Assembly (NCBI GenBank): GCA_020137815.1
Contig: CM035362.1
Location: 3,184,391 to 3,248,390 of the forward strand
Length of the DNA: 64,000 nucleotides
DNA from: Hormiphora californensis
Lineage: Eukaryota > Ctenophora > Tentaculata > Cydippida > Pleurobrachiidae
Direction: 5' to 3'
This document shows positions 56,764 through 64,000 of the stretch, one piece after another. The notes below the pieces were generated by a model. It ran no database searches. It was not told the DNA's origin and saw only the letters and a program-made list of their open reading frames with translations. The stretch's first letter is position 1; each line of letters starts with the position of its first letter. Both the position numbers and the translations under genes were made by a program.

Positions 56764-58129
56764 ATGTCTATACACGGCTTGTGTGTGGTTGCTATAGGAA
56801 CGGCTGGTATCCTAAGCAACGTGTACTCCCTGTACTACAACTTCAGAAGAAAAGGGTTCCCAAGGCAACTCTACATAGTTTTAAACTTTATTGACCTCAG
56901 TGTTTGTGCTATCGGAGTAATGAAGATCATAATTCCAATTAACTTAATGAGTATTATATGCATCTTCGCCAATCAGACTTCTGGAATTTGGACTTGTATA
57001 ATTGGCGGTGCTCGGCTTTTAGTCATGTCCCGGCCATTTTACCAAATAAACAAGACTTTATTCTGGTCAATCTCTACTGTGCTGTTGGTTATGGGAACAA
57101 TTACACCAGCGATTCTTATACAGGCAACAGTTTCAACGATCTGGATGTTTTTCATTTGTGCAACTGGAATCGTCCTGGTTAACCTTGTGCTAACAGTTTG
57201 GACATGCATCCTTCGGCAGGTGCACAGTTGCTCGACAGTCTATTTCTGGCTGCTATTTCTGGCTGCTATTTCTGGCTGCTATTTCTGGCTGCTATTTCTG
57301 GCTGCTATTTCTGGCTGCAAGATACCGAATCACTTCACCGATTCGTTTCCCGTATCCCATACCAAATTAGTTGCAGATACCGAATTATTTCAACCGATTC
57401 GTCTCCCGTATCCCATACCAATTACAGTTACAGATACCAAATCACTTCACACCGATTCGTCTCTCGTATCCCATACAGAGATAGAGGATCACGTGAGAGA
57501 AAACCTATTTCTGGCTGCTAGACCCTATTTCTGGCTGCTAAAATCTATTTCTGGCTGCTAAATCTATTTCTGGCTGCTTACAGCCAGAAATAGGTCTAGC
57601 AGCCAGAAATAGGTCTTGCAGCCAGAAATAGCAGCCAGAAATAGCAGCCAGAAATAGCAGCCAGAAATAGCAGCCAGAAATAGCAGCCAGAAATAGACTG
57701 TCGAGCAACTGTGCACCTGCCCATCCTTCTTATCCGAAAATCAGACGTCGCAGCAGAAAGAGATCAACAACGCAGGAACGCTGCCGTTACAGTTGTTCTA
57801 CTGGGTGTTGTGTTCCTCCTTACCAATATCAGTGGTGCGATAATGTGGGGACTGCATTTGTTTGCAAGTAGAGATTTCACTGCTAGTCATACTGCCTATA
57901 AAGCCTATAAAGCTTCCATCCTTGTGCTGATGGTTTTGATGGTGGTTAACGCGGTAATAACCCCGCTGGTCATTTTAAGAAAGCAGCTGATAGGTCAATG
58001 CTGCAGCGGACTGGATTCTGTTCGCAGTATGTTTCGAAATAAAACAGCATCTGTGGAGGTTGGTGAGGCAGTCACCCCTCCACTATCGGCAACAACTGCG
58101 GAGACGCGTATTGTGACATCAACAGAATG
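56764..58129 (+). pseudogene. receptor 5: GPCR paralogue split by a transposon
   Basis: ATG 56764 matches the starts of receptors 4 and 6; an in-frame ATG at 56653 lies in shared leader sequence and is less likely. TM1 to TM5 are open up to LTVWTCIL at 57214. A 507-bp element then interrupts between TM5 and TM6. The receptor resumes at 57722 in a compatible frame (LLIRKSDVAAERD..., TM6, TM7) to 58129. NPLVI of TM7 is TPLVI here, and a short deletion in the tail (ACAGAATGAAGG) creates the stop. If spliced as an intron it might still work, but the element has no GT-AG ends at the junction, so loss of function is likely. Confidence 0.85.
57207..57729. mobile_element. 507-bp palindromic element with 8-bp TSD in receptor 5
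   Basis: Element 57215-57721, ends GGCAGGTGCACAGTTGCTCG and exact complement, flanked on both sides by CATCCTTC. Both arms consist of repeated TATTTCTGGCTGC units. The centre holds three ~60-bp repeats (CCGATTCGTCTCCCGTATCC). An 8-bp duplication suggests hAT-type mobilisation. The duplication is perfect and receptors 4 and 6 lack the insert, so it is recent. Confidence 0.92.
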
Positions 58130-58142
58130 AAGGGGTTCACCT

Positions 58143-58233
58143 CTACAGCTGGTCCCTGATTGGCTGATAACCAGTCACGTGACCTAAATAACGAGTTATG
58201 ATTGGTTGTTTACTTGTGTCGCTCGGTTCCTGG
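58143..58233 (+). mobile_element. MITE-A after receptor 5
   Basis: A shortened copy at the same tail position as in receptors 4 and 6; here the receptor frame already stops just before it. Confidence 0.8.
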
Positions 58234-58499
58234 AAGGGGTTTACCCCGGCCCTACTGAAGTGGCAGCTGATCCCTCGAGATAATATATGAGTTCATTGAA
58301 CTTCGGTATGATCATGCCGATCCAGCTGATTAGTATAGATTAGTATAGAATGCTAAAGAAGAATTATTTCAGAATTGTTTGCCAAGTAAAACTAATTAAA
58401 GAGAGAGCACCTGAAATACAATATAAGAGTGCTATGTAACTGATATTAAGCTGATATATTTTACTTTCAAACGTATAGCCATCGTGTATATTGTTTCAG

Positions 58500-58849
58500 C
58501 CTCTGAATCTGACCGTGAATTGCTCTTTGAGATGAGGGAGTTTTCTTCTTATTACTTGAGCCTAGCTATTACGAGACAGATGAAGTCAAACCCTGTCGTT
58601 GAAGATACTTCGTTTGACACTAGACTTGCACACCTCTCCATGCTGGAGGGTGAGATTCCTTCCCACGCCCTTGAGATGCAGGCCGCGGCTAATGTCTATT
58701 GGAGGGATAGCAATAGTGTCCTACAGACCAGGCAGGAAACTGCCTGGAGCATCTCACATACCACTCAGGGAAACAGAGCAGCAGCCCTAGGCGGTGTGTC
58801 CCATATAATATATCTTCTTTCCGCTCACTACACCTCTCTCACAGTCTAG
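58500..58849 (+). CDS. unrecognised open exon, 116 codons
   Basis: Not recognised. After TTGTTTCAG at 58491-58499 a frame runs to TAG at 58849: SESDRELLFEMREFSS onward, with acidic and polar helices (LEGEIPSHALEMQAAANVYW) and a hydrophobic end. It starts exactly where the duplicated receptor unit diverges from its two relatives, so it belongs to inserted or neighbouring sequence. It could be a 3' exon or part of an unknown mobile element that includes the structured repeats downstream. Confidence 0.38.
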
Positions 58850-58869
58850 AGAGAATCACCCCGTCCGAG

Positions 58870-59222
58870 GCTAACGCCTGTCATACGTATGGCCTGGGGT
58901 AGCACCAGCTCCCCAACTCTGCTTGGGCCGAAGCAGCTGGCAATACACCGAACATACGTAGAACGCAGGGTTGTTACTACGCTTCAAACCGCCCTTCAGC
59001 AAAAGCCCAGGCTGAAGGAGGTCAAATCTCAACTGGCTCTTGAGTAGTCCCAAGGACTACACTAATCCCGTAGCCTCGCTACCACCGACCCTCGGCAAAA
59101 TTCCCACGCCGAGATTCGGGTTAAGCTCAAGGGGTAATATCGTAGCCCAACCAGGACTACACTAACCGGTAGCCACGCTACCACCGACCCTCGGCAAAAT
59201 TCCCACGCCGAGATCGGGTTAA
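58870..59222. repeat. repeated short hairpins, two tandem blocks
   Basis: A block starting GGACTACACTAA, with GTAGCC..GCTAC and CTCGGCAAAATTCCCACGCC plus GAG hairpins, occurs at about 59054-59140 and again at 59153-59222. Another hairpin, CTTCAGC..GCTGAAG with loop AAAAGCCCAG, lies at 58994-59017. A third partial block with the same style lies at 61041-61130. Confidence 0.7.
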
Positions 59223-61040
59223 AGGGCCTAAAAACCCAAATTTTATTTATTTATTTTGAACACTACATCGTAACAAGCATGCTATTGGAGTCCCAAAAAA
59301 ATAGGTACACGCCCCACGGACCCAAGGTGAGCCCAGGGGTGCACACGGTGTCCCTTAAGGAGGTGAAACCTCGACTAGATAAAGTTTTTTGGACACCGGA
59401 CCTAGGTTACGTATTTTTGACCGAGAATCCGAAAACATAAATTAAAATAAAAAACGTAGCGGTTTTTGCGTAAAACGCCAAAAACTGTCATTTTTCAGCG
59501 ACTTCGACTTTTTACGCTTCTAGAGATTTTAAAAATATTTCCTTACAAGATATGATCTTGTGCTTCTAGACTAATAAAATAAATCGATTTGCTACAAATT
59601 GGTCCGGGTTTGTGTGATTTGGTCAAAGCTCTCTTTACTGTGGCCCATCAAAGATGGCTACTCTGCAAATACGTTTTTGGCTCCTGTGGCCACAGATGTA
59701 AACCAAAAGAAGATTTATTATACACCAAAATTTGCGTCTTCTGAGGCGAACAAACCTGGTTTTTACGAAATTTGATTTCATGCAGGCGTTCAAAAATTAC
59801 AGCCGAAAACTGGTACAGTGGATTTCGGAATACCCCTACTTCAACAAACCCTAATCCAGATAAGATTTCGAAAAATATACATCTTCATACATGAAAATGA
59901 AGCTCAGACAAATGCCAACGTGATGCAAAAAACGGGAAGGGTGTAACTTATTTCGTTTAGAAGCTATAGCGAAAATAAAAGTGCTTGTATTTGCCTGAAA
60001 ACATCCTCTAAAAGCCCTGAAAAATAGTAATCTGTCTAAAATGAACAATACATAAAATGTCACCTCCAGTGCACCAACTTAGCCCCTGTGGACAGAATTG
60101 TTTTGAAATTGTAGAAATTGTCTGAAGTATGGTTTTTAGAGGGTGTTTTCAAGGCAAATACAAGCACTTTTATTTTCGCTATAGCTTCTAAACGAAATAA
60201 GTTACACACTTCCCGTTTTTTGCATCACGTTGGCATTTGTCTGAGCTTCATTTTCATGTACGAAGTGTATATTTTTCGAAATCTTATCTGGATTAGGGTT
60301 TGTTGAAGTAGGGGTATTTTCCGAAATCCACTGTACCAGTTTTTCGGCTGTAATTTTTGAACGCCTGCATGAAATCAAATTTCGTAAAAACCAGGTTGTT
60401 CGCCTTCAGAAGAACGCAAATTTTGGGTATAAAAATCTCTTTTGGTTTACATCTGCGGCACAGGAGCCAAAACGTATTTGCAGAGTAGCCATCTTTGATG
60501 GGCCACAGTAAAGAGAGCTTTTGACCAAATCACACAAACCCGGGACCAATTTGTAGCAAATCGATTGTATTTTATTAGTCTAGAAGCACAAGATCATATC
60601 TTGTAAGGAAATATTTAAAATCTCTGAAAGCGTAAAAAGTAGAAATCGCTGAAAAATGACAGTTTTTGCCGTTTTACGCAAAAACCGCTACGTTTTTGAT
60701 TTTATTTATGTTTTTCGGATTCCTCGGTCAAAAATACGTAACTTAGGTCCAGTCTCCAAAAAACTTTATCTAGTCGAGGTTTCACCTCCTTAAGGGACAC
60801 CGTGTGCACAAGGATAAATTTACCCAAAACTTCAAATTTGAGAGAGGATCATATTGTTAGCATTTGAAGGAGTACAAGCGCGTTTACAAGGGGACCCCAA
60901 ATGGGCCCCAACTTAAGGGGCTCTCCTGGGCTCACCTGGGGTCCATGTGGCGTGTGCCTATGCTTTTTGGGACTCCAATAGCATGCTTGTTACGATGGAG
61001 TGTTCAAAATAATTAATTAAAATTTGGGTTTTTAGGCCCT
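59223..61040. mobile_element. TTAA-flanked foldback element, 1.8 kb
   Basis: Ends AGGGCCTAAAAACCCAAATT and the complement lie between TTAA duplicates (59219-59222 and 61041-61044). The two arms, about 0.85 kb each, are nearly exact inverted copies around a centre near 60090. The neighbouring repeat block at about 59119 (GGGTTAAGCTCAAGG) shows the same target without insertion. TTAA targeting suggests piggyBac-type mobilisation, though the ends differ from the element at 20152. Small frames in the arms are mirror copies and encode no transposase. Confidence 0.88.
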
Positions 61041-61044
61041 TTAA

Positions 61045-62328
61045 ACTCAAGGGGTAATATCGTAGCTAACCAGTAGCCATGCTACTATACCTACGCTGCT
61101 TCAAAAGTCCATGAGAAGCGTAGGAAATCCCCAAATGGCTATTCCCTCCCAACCGATGACTGCAGAAAGTTATCAACACCACTCTATAAACTGCTAACTA
61201 ATACACAAAAGTAAACTCTTCAGATAACCCGAACCTGCAAATCCTCTTTCAACTTTTAACACAACTACAAACCTAATTTCTATGGAGTGACGCACATAGA
61301 TACCTAACCCACTACTAAAACACATACCAGAGTTCCGATAACTGGGATGGAACCTGCCCTAACTACAATGAACGGCCGGACGCTGCATCTGCATCATAAT
61401 AGTGTGATGTTCCATGATCCCACATGGAGTACTGATTACAAATCAGAGGTTGGCAGCGCAAAATCTAGAAGGTGCCACTGTCAATGGAGTGTCCAACTTG
61501 TCCTAGCCATCGCCACATCAAAAGTGACCAATGCTGAGAACCCACTCATCAAGGACCACCGGAGATACCCGAGACCGGCACAATGTGAAAACAGTGCTGG
61601 TGCGGTTCACAACCTGTAACCAGCCATGGTAGTGATGGGAGACGACTCAGCCCTTATCTCCAAAACCCTGGACATAAGACGGATGAGGACGAACTCCCGG
61701 GGGAGAGAGGCAACTCTGGAACCTGAGCTCCGTCACACTCGGACGTGAGGTACTGACTGCCGGGCTGGATGACATTACAAGCTGAGGACCGGAAGCGGAG
61801 GCGCATGCAACAACAACAACAACCACTCCATGCTGGGACAGAGCCCTTACTGGTGTGATATCGACCCATTGGCTAGTCAGCGCCTATCCATCTAGATTAA
61901 TATAGGATGATAGGATAATAAGTTTTTAGCGATTTTTGGAGAAATTTGTCACTACATACACTGCTCCCATAATTGTTATTCTCACAACTATCACCGTTTT
62001 CACGCCCCACCTCGCTAAACGTTACTAACAATCCGTGGGCCACCTTGTACTTGTATTATGTACCTACTATTCTTATAGCTTTCCCCACAAAATATTCTCG
62101 TGACTCTCTCCGTGCTGTGCCTTACCCTCTCTTGAAAAGGAAGAGGGAGAGCAGATGGAAAATAATGATAGATCCTACTATTAATATGTGTGTCAGATAA
62201 TTCTTTTAGAAAATCTCTCTTAGTTTTCTCTCAATCTCTCTCCCTCACCCTCACATATTAGTAACAATGGTTTGCTGGACAGCAATATACATACAAGTTT
62301 TGTGGCATGGCAGGTCGTGCATGTATTG
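61045..62328. other. intergenic; one weak frame at 61347-61619
   Basis: The 90-codon frame (MEPALTTMNGRTLHLHHN onward) and the minus frame 61654-61869 have no motif. They may belong to the same unknown element as 58500-59222. From about 62270 the third receptor unit begins. Confidence 0.4.
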
Positions 62329-62380
62329 CCATTATAATAATGCTTAGACTAAGCGCTTAGTCTAAGCATTATTATAATGG
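62329..62380. repeat. perfect 52-bp palindrome (MITE-D solo form)
   Basis: CCATTATAATAATGCTTAGA followed by CTAAGC is joined to its exact reverse complement with no spacer. Confidence 0.95.
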
Positions 62381-62783
62381 CATTCCTAGGTGGATGCGCT
62401 AGTAGTCAATATTCATATAAAATTGAGCACCATGTTCCTCTCGAGATGAGAGGGAATTTGACATGTTATTACGCCGAGGGAACTGTTTTCGAGTGCAGGG
62501 TAATCTCTCACCGTGGGGTTGTAGGACCTCAAATATGCAAGCCACAAGGATAGTAGAGTCCCTCCCAATTGTCCTAGTTTTTGATGCATTTGTTTGGAGC
62601 CTCAACACGACCTCTAAACATGCGCTAATTAATAATTTGTCTCTGTATTCAATTTAGATCATTGTTCCTCAAACCCAGATTTTATTGATCATTTACTCTG
62701 ACTAGCGGCAAAAACATCCTTGCTTTTTATAACTTTTTTATAAGACAACTTTTCAGTCAGATGAAAAGTTTTCACCCGCGCTG
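62381..62783. other. receptor 6 upstream region
   Basis: Shared with receptor 5 along its whole length, and with receptor 4 from about 62650. ACTTTTCAGTCAG lies about 35 nt before the ATG. Confidence 0.6.
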
Positions 62784-63683
62784 ATGTCTATTATATACAG
62801 CTTGTGTGTGGTTGTTATAGGAACGGCTGGTATCCTAAACAACGTGTACTCCCTGTACTACAACTTCAGAAGAAAAGGGTTCCCAAGGCAACTCTACATA
62901 GTTTTAAACTGCATTGATCTCAGTGTTTGTGTTATCGGAAATCTGTACATTTTAGAAACACTTTTAGGGATCCGGATTCCGTTTTTCATAAACACCATTG
63001 CCAATCTGAGCTCTGGAATTTGGACTTGTATAATTGGCGGTGCTCGACTTTTAGCCATGTCCCGGCCATTTTACCAAATAAACAAGACTTTATTCTGGTC
63101 AATCTCTACTGTGCTGTTGGCTATGGGAACAATTACACCAGCGATTCTTGTATATATTATGCAGGCAAAAGTTTCAACGAACTGGATGATTTTCAGTTGT
63201 GCAACTGGAATTGTCCTGATTAACCTTATGCTAACAGTTTGTACAGGCATCCTTCTCAACCGAAAATCAGACGTCGCAGCAGAAAGAGATCAACAGCGGA
63301 GGAACGCTGCTGTTACAGTTGTTCTACTGGGTGTTGTGTTTCTCCTTACCAATACCAGTGGTGCGATAATGTGGGGACTGCGTTTGTTTGGAAGTAGAGA
63401 TTCCACTGCTAGTTATACTGCTTATAAAGCTTCCATCAAAGCGCTGATGGTTTTGATGGTGGTTAACGCGGCAATTAACCCGCTGGTCATTTTAAGAAAG
63501 CAGCTGATAGGTCAGTGCTGCAGCGGTCGTCGACTGGATTCTGTTCGCAGTATGTTTCGCAATAAAACAGTATCTGCGGAGGTTGGTGAGGCAGTCACCC
63601 CTCCACTACCGGCAACAACTGCGGAGACGCGCATTGTGACATCAACAGAAGTGAAGGGGTTTACCTCTACAGCTGGTCCCTGA
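62784..63683 (+). CDS. class A-like G protein-coupled receptor, intact (receptor 6)
   Basis: A single uninterrupted frame of 299 residues with seven hydrophobic helices. TM1 has AGILNN (N19-N20). TM2 has CIDLSV (D45). TM3 ends GGARLLAMSRPF, where SRP stands in place of DRY. TM5 is followed by a basic third inner loop with RKSDVAAERDQQRRN. TM6 lacks the usual CWxP. TM7 contains NAAINPLVIL, an NPxxY variant with I for Y. The tail is Ser/Thr-rich. The outer loops are very short, so a small or buried ligand site is likely; the ligand is unknown. The last residues (FTSTAGP) run into MITE-A, which supplies the stop. It is the only open copy of the triplicated receptor. Confidence 0.9.
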   Translation: MSIIYSLCVVVIGTAGILNNVYSLYYNFRRKGFPRQLYIVLNCIDLSVCVIGNLYILETLLGIRIPFFINTIANLSSGIWTCIIGGARLLAMSRPFYQINKTLFWSISTVLLAMGTITPAILVYIMQAKVSTNWMIFSCATGIVLINLMLTVCTGILLNRKSDVAAERDQQRRNAAVTVVLLGVVFLLTNTSGAIMWGLRLFGSRDSTASYTAYKASIKALMVLMVVNAAINPLVILRKQLIGQCCSGRRLDSVRSMFRNKTVSAEVGEAVTPPLPATTAETRIVTSTEVKGFTSTAGP

Positions 63684-63740
63684 TTGGCTGATAGCCAGTC
63701 ACGTGACCTAAATAACGAGTTCTGATTGGTTGTTTGACGT
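63674..63740 (+). mobile_element. truncated MITE-A at the receptor 6 stop
   Basis: CTGGTCCCTGATTGGCTGAT to GATTGGTTGTTTGACG; the right terminus is lost. The receptor TGA falls inside it. Confidence 0.82.
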
Positions 63741-64000
63741 TTGTCACTGTGGCAGCTGAGGCCCGATCCCTCGAGATAATATACATGAGTTCATTGAACT
63801 TCGGTATGATCATCCAGCCGATTAGAATGCTAAAGAAGAATTATTTCAGAATTGTTTGCCAAGTAAAACTACTTAAAGAGAGTGCGTCTGAATAACAATA
63901 TAGAGTGCTATGTAACTGATATTTAGCTGATATATTTTGCTTTCAAACGTATAGCCATCGTGTATTTTTGACCAAGGGAATTGGGTGGTATGACCATGGA
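63741..64000. other. downstream part of the third receptor unit, cut by the window end
   Basis: Matches 54980-55245 and 58250-58490; no gene. Confidence 0.6.

Noticed and set aside
59851-60306. Two similar frames on opposite strands
   Set aside because: They are the mirrored arms of the foldback element, not independent genes.

Overview
The window reads as nuclear DNA from an animal. It has spliced genes with canonical GT-AG introns, seven-helix receptors of the rhodopsin type, Pol III-type 5S rRNA genes, a non-LTR retrotransposon, and many small non-autonomous transposons. The most telling part is a tandem array in which every 5S rRNA gene alternates with a gene that has all the parts of a spliced-leader (SL) RNA. 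SL trans-splicing is patchy in animals (nematodes, flatworms, rotifers, tunicates, some crustaceans, hydrozoans, ctenophores and, as I recall, glass sponges). A compact, repeat-rich genome with several lineage-specific receptors and an SL RNA fits an early-branching animal such as a glass sponge, ctenophore or hydrozoan. I cannot name the species.

Layout. 1-3580: satellite of about 62 bp built from three 21-bp sub-units. 3580-4620: low-complexity GA sequence. 4620-11497: 5S/SL array of about 0.75-kb units, eight 5S and seven SL genes on the plus strand, then an inversion junction and two 5S plus one SL gene on the minus strand. 11500-12100: pieces of a possible membrane protein gene (minus). 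12473-14371: large foldback element with nested insertions. 14400-18600: mostly noncoding, with GA tracts and three copies of a ~108-bp MITE. 18699-19944: five-exon gene for a small secreted six-cysteine protein. 20152-22014: piggyBac-like foldback. 22000-30600: intergenic sequence with pogo-like and other elements. 30679-34572: two convergent receptor genes. 34600-42400: intergenic, MITE-rich. 42426-45938: ten-exon receptor gene (minus), N-terminus not found. 47867-48591: TA-flanked MITE. 49490-50363: truncated LINE. 52100-64000: a segmental triplication carrying three closely related receptor genes; one is frameshifted, one is split by a 507-bp element, and one (62784-63683) is open throughout. 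A 1.8-kb TTAA-flanked foldback lies at 59223-61040.

How it fits together. The six receptors are probably chemosensory or orphan class A-like GPCRs. Two coding starts (18699 and 34570-34572) have TTTCAG within 3 nt upstream, and the three triplicated receptors share ACTTTTCAG about 30 nt upstream. These could be trans-splice acceptors for the SL made by the array, though 5'UTR introns would look the same. A second theme is tandem repetition of splice sites: one acceptor repeated five times (18868-19022), one donor four times (43601-43730) and one acceptor four times (42546-42660), in two unrelated genes.

Limits: all gene models are conceptual, built by eye from frame continuity across splice sites. 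Copies inside the satellite and plus-strand 5S/SL array carry scattered 1-3 base deletions that look like uncorrected long-read consensus errors, so single-copy differences there should not be trusted.
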